Shown: in pieces, positions 32,105-41,663 of the stretch
Layout: each line of letters begins with the position of its first letter
Position numbering within the stretch: the stretch's first letter is position 1
Origin: UBA1447 sp964568955
GTDB lineage: Bacteria; Bacillota; Clostridia; Oscillospirales; Acutalibacteraceae
NCBI GenBank assembly: GCA_964568955.1
Contig: CAZMSM010000001.1
Location: 1-64,000, forward strand
DNA: 64,000 nt
Reading direction: 5' to 3'
Notes under the pieces: model-generated
Told to the model about the DNA's origin: nothing
What the model saw: only the letters and a program-made list of their open reading frames with translations
Databases searched by the model: none
Position numbers and translations under genes: made by a program

Positions 32105-34723
32105 ATGGCCCAAGTTACCCCCATGATGAAACAGTATTTCGAGATAAAAGAGCAGTATGCTGATACCATCCTGCTATTTCGTCTGGGCGATTTCTACGAA
32201 ATGTTCTTTGATGACGCCAAGCTCGCTTCTCGTGAGCTGGAACTGGTTCTAACCGGGCGTGACTGGGGGCAACAAGAGCGCGCGCCCATGTGCGGCGTGC
32301 CTTTTCACAGCGCAGATTCCTATATTGCCCGCCTTGTCGCAAACGGTCATAAGGTTGCCATTTGTGAACAGATCGAAGACCCTGCACTCGCAAAAGGACT
32401 CGTTCAACGCGATGTGGTTAGGGTTTTAACACCCGGCACAGTAATCGAAAGCAGTATGCTTGATGAGGGACGTAACAATTACCTCGCTTGCGTTTATTTA
32501 AACTCCGAAAAAGCGGGGGTCTGTTTTGTCGATGTTTCCACAGGTACGCTGCATTTAACTCAACTTGCCGCGCCCGGTTTGATGACAAAAGTCGTTAATG
32601 AACTTGGGCACTACAGACCCTCCGAGATTATTTGTAATGACGATGCATCTTTAATAAAAAGGATCAAAGAATACATGAACAGCGTGAAAGAGACGGTTCT
32701 CGAAACACGTGCCGAAGAGGATTTTGATTACACTTCATGCTCAAAAATAGTCTTGACTCACTTTCAGGCGGAAAACCTTGAAAAGCTTGGGTTGGAAAGT
32801 TTCGCGGAATCCGTTTGCTCCCTTGGTGGCGCTCTGGCCTACTTGTTTGAAGTGCAAAAGTCGGACCTAAAAAATATCAACAGCATCGACTTTTACAATG
32901 ATGCCCAGTTTATGCGCTTGGATGTCTCGGCTCGGCGTAATTTAGAACTTGTTGAAACCATTCGGAACAGGGAGAAAAAGGGTTCCTTGCTCTGGGTTAT
33001 GGACAAGACAAAGACCTCCATGGGTAAACGATTGTTGCGAAACTGGTTGGAGCAGCCCATCCTTAGTTTGGCAAAAATCACCAGGCGGCACAGCGCTGTC
33101 GGTGAGCTATATGCAAACTCTGTTGTGAGACAGGATGAAATGATTTTGCTCTCAAGCGTCCATGATGTGGAGCGACTGATGGCCCGTATCGTTTACGGCA
33201 CAGCCAACGCGAAAGAAATAAGAGCGTTGGTTACAACGATAAAGGTTTTACCGCAGATACGCGAACCTTTGGAATCATGCAAATCCGCCATGCTGGCGGA
33301 CATTTATCAAGACATAGATTTACTCGCTGATATTGAAACGTTGATTGATGAAGCCATCGCAGAAGACCCGCCTTTTACCACCAGGGAAGGTGGCATGATT
33401 CAAGACGGCTATAATGCCGAGCTCGATTCTTTGCGGGCTATTTCCGATGATGGAAAGGTTTATATTGCATCGATTCAAGCCAAAGAACAAGAAAAAACCG
33501 GCATAAAAAAGTTAAAAATCGGCTACAACAGAGTATTCGGGTATTTTATAGAGATACCGAACTCTTTTAAAGATTCGGCGCCCGATGAATACATACGTAA
33601 ACAGACTTTGGCAAATTGTGAGCGATATATAACGCAAGAACTCAAAGAATTGGAATCAAAAGTGCTCGGTGCGCAAGAACGGATTGTTAAGCTTGAGTAT
33701 GAGCTGTTTGTTGAAGTACGCGAACAGATTGCCGAACAGTACGATAGAATTCAAAAATCAGCTTGCGCATTGGCTACGCTCGATACCTTGTGCTCACTCG
33801 CCCAGGTGGCCGCAGCAAATAATTACATTTGCCCCGATATGAGCACGGGCTATGAGATCGAAATAAAAGACGGCAGGCATCCTGTCGTCGAGCTGGTGCT
33901 TGACGCGGCTCCGTTTGTGCCGAATGACACGTCTCTTGACTGTACGGATAACCGTTGCGCTATCATTACCGGTCCCAATATGGCGGGCAAATCAACCTTC
34001 ATGCGTCAAGTGGCTTTAATTGTTCTAATGGCTCAAATGGGCAGTTTTGTACCGGCTTCAAGTGCCAAAATCGGAATTGTTGACAGCATTTTCACACGTA
34101 TAGGCGCATCGGACGATTTATCGGCAGGGCAGTCTACTTTTATGGTTGAAATGAGCGAAGTTGCTCAAATCCTTAAAAATGCAACAGCAAGTAGCTTAAT
34201 TATTTATGACGAAATCGGAAGAGGCACGTCAACATTTGACGGTATGAGTATCGCAAGGGCTGTACTCGAATACACGACTGATAAAAAAAAGCTTGGCGCA
34301 AAAACATTGTTTGCAACGCATTACCACGAACTGACGGAACTTGAAGAGCACCTTGAAGGGGTAAAGAATTATAATATTGCCGTAAAAAAAAGAGGCGATG
34401 AAATTACATTTTTGCGACGGATTGTAAGAGGCGGGGCAGATCAGAGCTATGGAATAGAGGTAGCAAAGCTCGCGGGCGTTCCAAATGCTGTTGTCAACAG
34501 GGCAAAAGTTATTTTAAAAGATTTGGAAGAGGACGACACCCAAAAACCAAGCGTGCCTCAAAAATCTTTGCTTCGTGAAACGGAAGAAGCGCAGGTTTCC
34601 TTCCACACAAACGCCGCAAATTCTGTTATAGACAGACTAAAGAAGATGGATATTAATACGTTAACACCCATTGAGGCTATGGGAATCCTCTACGAACTGG
34701 CTAGAGAGGCTGAAAGTTTATGA
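32105..34723 (+). CDS. mutS: DNA mismatch recognition protein MutS
   Basis: An 872-residue MutS. The N-terminal mismatch-binding domain has the Phe-x-Glu motif in RLGDFYEMFFDDA. Core and clamp domains follow, then the ATPase with Walker A GPNMAGKST near 622-630, Walker B LIIYDEIGRGTSTFDG and the ATHYHEL histidine region. The C-terminal helix-turn-helix dimer part is present. ATG 32105 is used because GAGGAAA lies just before it. The stop overlaps the mutL start (ATGA), indicating coupled translation. Confidence 0.98.
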   Translation: MAQVTPMMKQYFEIKEQYADTILLFRLGDFYEMFFDDAKLASRELELVLTGRDWGQQERAPMCGVPFHSADSYIARLVANGHKVAICEQIEDPALAKGLVQRDVVRVLTPGTVIESSMLDEGRNNYLACVYLNSEKAGVCFVDVSTGTLHLTQLAAPGLMTKVVNELGHYRPSEIICNDDASLIKRIKEYMNSVKETVLETRAEEDFDYTSCSKIVLTHFQAENLEKLGLESFAESVCSLGGALAYLFEVQKSDLKNINSIDFYNDAQFMRLDVSARRNLELVETIRNREKKGSLLWVMDKTKTSMGKRLLRNWLEQPILSLAKITRRHSAVGELYANSVVRQDEMILLSSVHDVERLMARIVYGTANAKEIRALVTTIKVLPQIREPLESCKSAMLADIYQDIDLLADIETLIDEAIAEDPPFTTREGGMIQDGYNAELDSLRAISDDGKVYIASIQAKEQEKTGIKKLKIGYNRVFGYFIEIPNSFKDSAPDEYIRKQTLANCERYITQELKELESKVLGAQERIVKLEYELFVEVREQIAEQYDRIQKSACALATLDTLCSLAQVAAANNYICPDMSTGYEIEIKDGRHPVVELVLDAAPFVPNDTSLDCTDNRCAIITGPNMAGKSTFMRQVALIVLMAQMGSFVPASSAKIGIVDSIFTRIGASDDLSAGQSTFMVEMSEVAQILKNATASSLIIYDEIGRGTSTFDGMSIARAVLEYTTDKKKLGAKTLFATHYHELTELEEHLEGVKNYNIAVKKRGDEITFLRRIVRGGADQSYGIEVAKLAGVPNAVVNRAKVILKDLEEDDTQKPSVPQKSLLRETEEAQVSFHTNAANSVIDRLKKMDINTLTPIEAMGILYELAREAESL

Positions 34724-36678
34724 ACAAGATAAAAGTTCTTTCAAGACAAGTTGCCGAGCTTATTGCAGCCGGTGAAGTGGTTGAACGCCCTGCCTCGGTT
34801 GTTAAAGAAATAATGGAAAACGCTATTGACGCGGGTGCGTCGTCAATTACCATCGAAATCAAAAACGGCGGTATCACTTTTATAAGAATTACCGACAATG
34901 GGTCAGGCATAGCCAAAGAGGATGTAGCCAACGCCTTTAAAAGCCATGCTACAAGCAAAATAAACACGGTACTTGATCTTGATTCTATAGCAACACTCGG
35001 CTTCAGGGGGGAAGCACTCGCGTCCATCGCCGCTGTCTCAAAAGTTGAGTTATTAACCAGAACCGCCGATGAAAAAAACGCAACACGTTACTGTATTGAA
35101 GGCGGCGAAGAGGTTTTACTGGATGATGCGGGCAGTCCTAAAGGAACGACTCTGATTATTCGTGATCTTTTTTACAACACACCGGCGCGCATGAAATTTT
35201 TAAAAAGAGATGTTACGGAAGCAAATGCGATTGCAGGCGTTGTTGACAAAATCGCTCTGTCACACCCTGAGGTTGCTGTCAGGTTTATCCGTGATGGAAA
35301 ACAAACCCTCCTAACACCCGGTGATGGGGAATTGACGAACACCATTTACAGTATTTTTGGCAAAGAGTTTGCCGATAGTCTTATTCCGGCAGAGTATGCG
35401 CTTGAAAATGTTAAGGTTAGCGGCTATGTGTCCAAACCGCTTTCCGCGCGTTCAAACAGAAGCATGCAGTTTTTCTTTTTAAATGGCAGGCTTATTAAAA
35501 CAGTCACCGGCATGACCGCTTTGGGTGAGGCCTATAAAAATGCAATAATGGTCGGCAAATTCCCGGCTTGCGTTTTGAATATCGAGATAGCGCCGGATAT
35601 GGTGGATATTAATGTACATCCCGCAAAAATCGAGGCAAGGTTTGTGAATGAAAAGCACTTATTTAACGCTGTTTATTATTGCGCGAAAAACGCAATCGGC
35701 ACCGGAGACACCAGGCCAAGCATCGAACTAACAAAAACGGCCGCCGCACAATATATTAAGGCTGTTGAACAAGTGCAGCAAATGAGTTTACCGGTCAAAA
35801 AAGATGATTTTTGGGTGCACAAACCGTTTGATGGTAAAAAAAGCGCACGCGTAAATATTGATATTAATCCCGAAGACGAAGTCGAGGGTTCGGATACAAA
35901 CCGAGTTGATATATCAAAGGGGGAAAACTCCCTTTCAGCTGTAGCGTGTGAGCCGGCAGAGCCTTATAAACCATCACAGAAGACACAGGAAGTTACGGCT
36001 ACAGGAGAAATACAGGACACGGGACAAAGTGCTGTTCCGCAAGAGCAAACTCATCGCTTGGATGAGCTTGAGCAACAGGTGGAAACACCCCTGCACCATA
36101 CGTTGAACGAGGAACCCGTTGAGTTGATCGGAGAAATTTTCAACACCTATATAATCGCACAAATCAAGGATAAAATACTCATCATTGATAAACACGCCGC
36201 TCATGAGAGGATAATTTATAACAGGCTGATAGCCGAAAAACAGGCAGATTCACAGCAATTATTGCTCGCCCCCATTACCGTTACGTTGAGCAAAGAAGAA
36301 TATTCCGCAGTGCTTGAACATCTGGACATGTTTAAACAAGCTTGTTTTGAAATCGAAGATTTTGGCCAGGGGATGCTTATCGTGCGGGAATGCCCTATGA
36401 TGATTGAAGTAGGGGATATACAAAATATAGTTGCGGAGATTGCCGGGAATCTGCTCAACAACAAAACAAGTTTTGACACAAATAAGCTGGAGAGCCTATA
36501 TCAATCCATCGCTTGCCGTGCCGCTATTAAGGCCGGTGATTTTACATCGGATTTTGAAAGAAAACGTTTTGTATATTATTTGTTAAAAACACCGAACATT
36601 CGTTACTGCCCTCACGGCAGGCCTGTTTACATCGAGATGAAGCGAAGCGAGCTTGAAAAAAGCTTCGGCAGGTCGTAG
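34720..36678 (+). CDS. mutL: DNA mismatch repair protein MutL
   Basis: A 652-residue MutL. The N-terminal GHKL ATPase has ENAIDAGA, DNGSGI and TLGFRGEALASIAAVS, and a poorly conserved linker spans about 330-460. The C-terminal dimer/endonuclease domain carries ACRAAIKAGDF and CPHGRP. The metal motif expected in endonuclease MutL, D-Q-H-A-x2-E-x4-E, reads D490-K-H-A-A-H-E496-R-I-I-Y-N501, changed at two positions. Nicking activity may therefore be altered, although the core D, H and E remain. Confidence 0.97.
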   Translation: MNKIKVLSRQVAELIAAGEVVERPASVVKEIMENAIDAGASSITIEIKNGGITFIRITDNGSGIAKEDVANAFKSHATSKINTVLDLDSIATLGFRGEALASIAAVSKVELLTRTADEKNATRYCIEGGEEVLLDDAGSPKGTTLIIRDLFYNTPARMKFLKRDVTEANAIAGVVDKIALSHPEVAVRFIRDGKQTLLTPGDGELTNTIYSIFGKEFADSLIPAEYALENVKVSGYVSKPLSARSNRSMQFFFLNGRLIKTVTGMTALGEAYKNAIMVGKFPACVLNIEIAPDMVDINVHPAKIEARFVNEKHLFNAVYYCAKNAIGTGDTRPSIELTKTAAAQYIKAVEQVQQMSLPVKKDDFWVHKPFDGKKSARVNIDINPEDEVEGSDTNRVDISKGENSLSAVACEPAEPYKPSQKTQEVTATGEIQDTGQSAVPQEQTHRLDELEQQVETPLHHTLNEEPVELIGEIFNTYIIAQIKDKILIIDKHAAHERIIYNRLIAEKQADSQQLLLAPITVTLSKEEYSAVLEHLDMFKQACFEIEDFGQGMLIVRECPMMIEVGDIQNIVAEIAGNLLNNKTSFDTNKLESLYQSIACRAAIKAGDFTSDFERKRFVYYLLKTPNIRYCPHGRPVYIEMKRSELEKSFGRS

Positions 36679-37684
36679 ACATACTGGAGGGGTAAAAATC
36701 GAAATAGAAATTGAGCAGAAAAAAATTCCTGTTGTTGCGGTGGTCGGACCCACAGCGTCCGGCAAATCAACCCTAGCTATAGAACTTTGCAAAAAACTAA
36801 ACGGAGAAGTCGTGTCCGCGGACTCCATGCAGATATATAAAAAAATTGCCATTGCGACAGCAAAGCCGGCCGCTGACGAAATGCAAGGCGTTGCTCACCA
36901 TCTTATCGGTATTATTGAACCGGAAGACAATTTTAGCGTTGTGCAGTTTCGCGCATTGGCAGGGGATTGCATCAATCAAATCATGGGGCGCGGCAATGTC
37001 CCCGTGATTGTCGGTGGAACCGGGCTGTATGTTGACGCTCTGCTCCAAAACATTGAATTTCCGGATGTTAAATCAGATTTTTTGTTGCGCGAAAACCTAC
37101 GCTTGAAAGCGCAGGGGGAAGGTGCAAGGGTCTTGCATGACGAGCTGATGAATATTGACCCTGAAACGGCAACTAAAATTCACACGAATGATGTCGGCCG
37201 AATCATCAGAGCACTTGAACTGTATTATACAACAGGGCAAAAGCCTTCCGTCTATGCGCGCTTATCAAGGTTAAAATCTTCGCCATATGCTCCTGTAATG
37301 ATTGGCCTTAACTATAGAGACAGACAACATTTATATGACCGTATTGACAGCAGAGTTGACGAAATGGTTGAAAAAGGCCTTCTTGAAGAGGCTAAGATGT
37401 TTTATAAGACTTATGCATCGGGCACATCACAGCAAGCCATTGGATACAAAGAGTTGTTTGCCTACTTTGAGGGGCAAAACACCCTTGACCAAGCGCTCGA
37501 AAAGCTCAAGCGCGATACCAGGCGTTACGCGAAGAGACAGCTTACCTGGTTTGGGAAAAATGAGGACATTCACTGGATTTACAGGGATGAATTTAAAACG
37601 AACAAAGAAATTACCGCTGAAGCCCTTGGCATGATTGAAGAGAGCGGAGTTTTAAGAGGTGAGATAGGGTCTAATGAAAAGTAA
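36653..37684 (+). CDS. miaA: tRNA dimethylallyltransferase
   Basis: A MiaA that adds the isopentenyl group to A37 of tRNAs reading UNN codons. The P-loop GPTASGKST, SADSMQIYK, VGGTGLYVDALL and RDTRRYAKRQLTWF are all present. The start is uncertain: TTG 36653 gives 343 residues but has no ribosome site. An excellent GGAGGGG at 36686-36692 lies about six bases before an in-frame ATC at 36698, which would give 328 residues and an N-terminus (EIEIEQKKIPVVAVVGPT) of normal length. No ATG, GTG or TTG lies in frame between. Confidence 0.93.
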   Translation: MKKASAGRRHTGGVKIEIEIEQKKIPVVAVVGPTASGKSTLAIELCKKLNGEVVSADSMQIYKKIAIATAKPAADEMQGVAHHLIGIIEPEDNFSVVQFRALAGDCINQIMGRGNVPVIVGGTGLYVDALLQNIEFPDVKSDFLLRENLRLKAQGEGARVLHDELMNIDPETATKIHTNDVGRIIRALELYYTTGQKPSVYARLSRLKSSPYAPVMIGLNYRDRQHLYDRIDSRVDEMVEKGLLEEAKMFYKTYASGTSQQAIGYKELFAYFEGQNTLDQALEKLKRDTRRYAKRQLTWFGKNEDIHWIYRDEFKTNKEITAEALGMIEESGVLRGEIGSNEK

Positions 37685-38906
37685 AACAAAAAACATCCTG
37701 TTTGCGGTTACGGCAGCCCTTGCCTTGCTTTTGATATATGGCGTATTTGGCAATAAGGCTACCCCTGTAAAAACGGAAGTAGTGTATGAAAAAGCGGTTG
37801 TAACAACTATAGACACTCGAATCTTTGTCGTCAGGGATGAAAAAGTTATCAGCAAGGGCGCCTCTGTAGCAACGATACCCATGGTACAAGACGGCGATAA
37901 GGTAGCTAAAGGAGATTTATTTTCTATCGTGTGCGATAGTACCGAGGATGCGTCTGCTTATTTAGAGGCAGAAAAAATCAGAGGTAAAATCCAACGCTAT
38001 GAGCAATTTAGCAACAAACAAAGTTTAAGTGCGATTGATATTGAGAAACTCGACAAAGAGATTGACTTGCTTTTTACCAACATGTTAGACTGCGCAAATA
38101 AGCAAAACTTCAGCGATTATACCCGGTTTGCGGACAGTTTAAAAGATAAACTGACAAACAGACAAATCGCAGTTGGTGTGCAGAACATTGATCTTGATGC
38201 CAAGATAACTGCTTTAAAATCAAAGCTTGCAGAACTTGAGGTGAAGGAGCTAACAACGAGGAAGCTTTTTTCCGACCACGCGGGGTATTATGTGAGCAAG
38301 TTGGATGCAAATGAAAGCATAATCCCTTACAGCAATATTAATGATGTTACCCCAGCGCAAATTGAACAAGCTATCATCGGTGCGGAAAACAGTTCTATAT
38401 CTGAAAAATCGGGCAAGATAATAAGCAGTTTCAATTGGTATTTACTCGCCGCTGTTAACAATGAGCAAGTAACTGACCTTATAATTGGGGACAAAAAAGA
38501 GCTTTTGATCGGCAAAAATGGAGAGATTGCATTGCTTGCAACCGTACATGCTATCAATCGTGTCCCCGGCGAAAAAACCGCTATCGTGTTCATATGCAAT
38601 CAAATGAATGAAACATATGCAAATTTGAGAGCTGAGGATGCTAAAATTGTATTGAGCACCTACACCGGTTACAAAATTAACAATGCAGCGATAAGAACAA
38701 AGGATAATGTCAAAGGCGTATATGCAGTGAGGAACAATGTCGTCGTCTTTCGGAAACTTAATCTTTTAGAATCGCACGAAACCTACAGCATTGCAGAAAT
38801 ACCTTCGAGCAAATCGAGTGGCGACGCTTATAAAAGCATTCAATTGTATGATGAAATTATTGTGGAAGGGAAAAATCTTTATGAAGGAAAAATTGTCAAA
38901 AGATAA
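37674..38906 (+). CDS. Membrane-anchored HlyD-like protein
   Basis: A 410-residue protein with one N-terminal membrane segment (about 7-26). The extracytoplasmic part resembles membrane-fusion adaptors: a biotinyl-lipoyl-like start (VVRDEKVISKGASVATI...DGDKVAKGDLF), a helical hairpin (about 100-200), and a beta-rich end. No transporter partner is adjacent. Such proteins occur just before yggS-sepF in Clostridia, so a cell-envelope role near division is possible (inference). It overlaps miaA by 11 bases and yggS by 26. Confidence 0.72.
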   Translation: MKSKTKNILFAVTAALALLLIYGVFGNKATPVKTEVVYEKAVVTTIDTRIFVVRDEKVISKGASVATIPMVQDGDKVAKGDLFSIVCDSTEDASAYLEAEKIRGKIQRYEQFSNKQSLSAIDIEKLDKEIDLLFTNMLDCANKQNFSDYTRFADSLKDKLTNRQIAVGVQNIDLDAKITALKSKLAELEVKELTTRKLFSDHAGYYVSKLDANESIIPYSNINDVTPAQIEQAIIGAENSSISEKSGKIISSFNWYLLAAVNNEQVTDLIIGDKKELLIGKNGEIALLATVHAINRVPGEKTAIVFICNQMNETYANLRAEDAKIVLSTYTGYKINNAAIRTKDNVKGVYAVRNNVVVFRKLNLLESHETYSIAEIPSSKSSGDAYKSIQLYDEIIVEGKNLYEGKIVKR

Positions 38907-39603
38907 GAGGATGACTTCCATTGAAGAAAACATCAAACACATGAACGAAAATGTTGCGCAAGCAGCGTTAAAGTCCGGTAGAAAACCGCAAGACATACAG
39001 ATTATGGCTGTAACAAAGACGGTTGAGCCGATTTATATTAACCATGCTATTTCGTGTGGGATAAAGCTCATCGGTGAAAACCGCGTGCAAGAATACCTCG
39101 GTAAAATTGAAGCGCTTGCTTTGGATAGCTGTCAGGCGCACCTAATCGGCCACTTGCAGACCAATAAGGTCCGACAAATAATCGGAAAAGTCTCTATGAT
39201 TCAATCTGTTGACAGTGTGAAAATAGCCAAAGAAATCGGTAAAAGGAGCTTGGGTGCAGGAATTATAACCCCCGTGTTGATGGAGGTTAATGTCGCTGCG
39301 GAACCCGGCAAATTTGGGTTCACAATGGACTCTGCTATTGAAAAAGCTTATGAGATTGCCGAAATAGAAGGCATAGAACTTAGTGGGATGATGACAATTC
39401 CGCCCATATCCGATGATGAAAAGATAATTCGGCAAAATTTTTCAAATATAAAGGCTCTGTTTGTTGACATTCGGGACAAAAAAATACATAATGGTAGCAT
39501 GAAAATATTATCTATGGGAATGACCGGCGATTATCGACAAGCAATTATGGAAGGTTCAAACCTAATAAGAGTCGGGTCAGCAATTTTTGGTATAAGAGAA
39601 TAA
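38881..39603 (+). CDS. YggS/PROSC-family PLP homeostasis protein
   Basis: A 240-residue PLP-binding protein of the YggS family, which balances free pyridoxal phosphate and lies in the division cluster of most Firmicutes (ylmE). PLP is bound by the Lys in MAVTKTVEP; IGENRVQEYLGK, LIGHLQTNKV and SMGMTGDYRQAI are family landmarks. ATG 38881 has GGAAGGG ten bases upstream. ATG 38911 (MTSIEENIKH) would give the commoner N-terminus, but its purine-rich site touches the codon. Confidence 0.9.
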   Translation: MKEKLSKDKRMTSIEENIKHMNENVAQAALKSGRKPQDIQIMAVTKTVEPIYINHAISCGIKLIGENRVQEYLGKIEALALDSCQAHLIGHLQTNKVRQIIGKVSMIQSVDSVKIAKEIGKRSLGAGIITPVLMEVNVAAEPGKFGFTMDSAIEKAYEIAEIEGIELSGMMTIPPISDDEKIIRQNFSNIKALFVDIRDKKIHNGSMKILSMGMTGDYRQAIMEGSNLIRVGSAIFGIRE

Positions 39604-39624
39604 TAAATTTAGGAGGAAGAAAAG

Positions 39625-40110
39625 ATGGCATGGCTTGAAAAAGTAAGGAAATTCATCAACACGTCAGAAGAAGAGTACGAGGATTGTGAATTCGATCCTA
39701 CCGAAGGTTCCATCGCTTACGAGACAAAGAGACCAAGGTATGAAGAAACCGACTTTCACACAACATCTCCAAACCCTTCCACTACAAAAGAAACAAACGG
39801 CAACATTGTTGACTTTAATTCCTCAAGTTCAAAACCACATGTTGTATTTAAAAAACTTGACCGTTATGAAGATGCTGCCGACGTAGCGGATGTCTTGGGC
39901 GAAAAACGCATAGTAGTACTTAATTTGGAAACATGTCAGCCGGATATTTCCAGGCGTATCATCGACTTCCTTTATGGGGTTGCCTATGCGAACAATGGAG
40001 AACTTAAACGCATCGCAGGCAGAGCATACATCATTACACCTTATAATGTTCCTTTAACAGGTGAGCTGCTTGACGAGGTAGATACGTCGAACATCGGGAT
40101 TACTTTCTAA
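39625..40110 (+). CDS. sepF: Cell division protein SepF
   Basis: A 161-residue SepF that ties FtsZ filaments to the membrane. The N-terminal amphipathic helix MAWLEKVRKFIN is the membrane anchor. A variable linker follows, then the FtsZ-binding domain from about 78 (LDRYEDAADVADVLGEKRIV, LNLETCQPDISRRIIDFLYG). AGGAGGAA precedes the ATG. It sits in the usual order yggS-sepF-divIVA. Confidence 0.95.
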   Translation: MAWLEKVRKFINTSEEEYEDCEFDPTEGSIAYETKRPRYEETDFHTTSPNPSTTKETNGNIVDFNSSSSKPHVVFKKLDRYEDAADVADVLGEKRIVVLNLETCQPDISRRIIDFLYGVAYANNGELKRIAGRAYIITPYNVPLTGELLDEVDTSNIGITF

Positions 40111-40133
40111 ATAAAAATTGGAGGAGCAACTTT

Positions 40134-41648
40134 ATGCTTACACCTGCTCAAATACGTAGTCACAGGTTTATCTCTGCAGTTCGCGGCTCCTATAAAGCCG
40201 AAGAGGTTGATTCTTTCTTCAAAGATGTTGCCGCTTCATATGAGCAAGCTTTCAGAGAAAACGCTGAACTCATTAAAAAAATTAGCGTCCTTGCACAGAA
40301 GGTGGAAGAATACCGCACTGAGGAAGATAACATCAAAGCCACCCTCCTTACCGCACAGCGTGTGGCAGATGAAATGACCCTTGACGCGCAAGAAAAATCA
40401 GCCCAAATGCTCCAATCGGCGACAGAGCAACTTGAGTATGCGCAGTCGAGTTCCAAGGTGAAGGCTCAGATTGTTATGGATGAAGCCACTAAAAATTCGC
40501 GGGATATAATTTCTGAAGCGGAGGATAAGGCAAGACAAACTTTAACACACGCTACCCAAAAGGCGGAAGAACTGTTAGCGGAATCAAAAAGAGAATCTGT
40601 TGAGCAACTTGAAAAAATTAACGCTCAGATTCAAAAAGAAAATCTTTGTCTAGAAATCCTTAAAAAAGAGGCCGCTTCTTTCAAGGCGAGTCTTAAAGAA
40701 CAATACAGGCAGCACTTAGAGTTTATTGAAGAACTCCCCGCTGCCGTCGCGGCAACAATTAGCCCCGGGGTCACCCAACAGGATGAGCGCCAAGAAGTAG
40801 CCGAATCATTGACAGATGACATAAGCACCGAAGAAGAATGGTTTGATGAGCAAGATGACGTTGCTTGTGAAGATGAGATAGAATCAGACAGCGAAGACGA
40901 GGATGCTTTGGAAGACGAGAATGAGCCGCCTTGCGAACAAGTGCAAGTGGCACAAGCCCCCGAAATTCAACAAGAAGACACTGATGACGGTATTGATGAA
41001 ATCAAAGACTTTCTTTTTGAAAGTGAAGACCCCGTCGCGGAGAACATCACTAGCGAACAAGAAGACCCACAAACTGATTTTTCCGATGACGACAGCGAGA
41101 GAGAGTCTCAAGCACCTTGGGAATCGTCACAAACTGATATAGATGACGACGAGCACATGAATGGTGAAGAAACCGAAGACGACGAGGAAACCGACGAAGA
41201 CGAGGAAACCGACGAAGACGACGAAGATGCCGAAGAAACGGATGAAGATGGATTGCCAAATTTATTCAGTTTACGCAAAATGGCAATGGCACAGCAACAA
41301 GAATTGAGCACTGCCGATACCGATGCTGTGCTTGATGACTCGGATGAGGGTATGGAGCATACGGCAACGGATGAAATGAAGGCTGAACGAATCGACGAGA
41401 ATGTAGAAGTTGCACACACACATGACGAAGACGACGTGACCGGAGACGATGAGTCCGAAGACGACGGCTTCAAAGTTTACCTTGAAAATCTTGATGCAGA
41501 CGATGATGTTTTATCGGGTGATTCGCATGAAGATACAAGTGAAAGAAACACTCTGTTTGAGACGGTTGAATATGATGACGATGATGAAAGCGATGATGAT
41601 AGCGAAGAAGGCGGACAACCGCGGTTTAAAGGTTTCTTCAAAAAATAA
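40134..41648 (+). CDS. divIVA: DivIVA with long acidic C-terminal region
   Basis: A 504-residue DivIVA. The lipid-binding N-domain (MLTPAQIRSHRFISAVRGSY, then AEEVDSFFKDV) is standard, and coiled coil runs from about 30 to 210. The remaining 290 residues, far longer than usual, are dominated by Asp and Glu (for example DEETDEDEETDEDDED) with repeats near residues 345-375. DivIVA marks curved membrane at division sites and poles; the tail may recruit basic partners (inference). GGAGGAG precedes ATG 40134. Confidence 0.92.
   Translation: MLTPAQIRSHRFISAVRGSYKAEEVDSFFKDVAASYEQAFRENAELIKKISVLAQKVEEYRTEEDNIKATLLTAQRVADEMTLDAQEKSAQMLQSATEQLEYAQSSSKVKAQIVMDEATKNSRDIISEAEDKARQTLTHATQKAEELLAESKRESVEQLEKINAQIQKENLCLEILKKEAASFKASLKEQYRQHLEFIEELPAAVAATISPGVTQQDERQEVAESLTDDISTEEEWFDEQDDVACEDEIESDSEDEDALEDENEPPCEQVQVAQAPEIQQEDTDDGIDEIKDFLFESEDPVAENITSEQEDPQTDFSDDDSERESQAPWESSQTDIDDDEHMNGEETEDDEETDEDEETDEDDEDAEETDEDGLPNLFSLRKMAMAQQQELSTADTDAVLDDSDEGMEHTATDEMKAERIDENVEVAHTHDEDDVTGDDESEDDGFKVYLENLDADDDVLSGDSHEDTSERNTLFETVEYDDDDESDDDSEEGGQPRFKGFFKK
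41165..41255 (+). repeat. Low-complexity acidic codon repeat in divIVA
   Basis: Near-identical units of GAGGAAACCGACGAAGAC type recur, coding for EETDED repeats. Such tracts can change length by slippage. Confidence 0.7.
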
Positions 41649-41663
41649 GCACGAGGTATTTTA

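Noticed and set aside
41108..41473. Long serine-rich frame on the minus strand of divIVA
   Set aside because: It mirrors the acidic GAN/GAY codons of the true gene and has no start signals. The same holds for 48784-49146.
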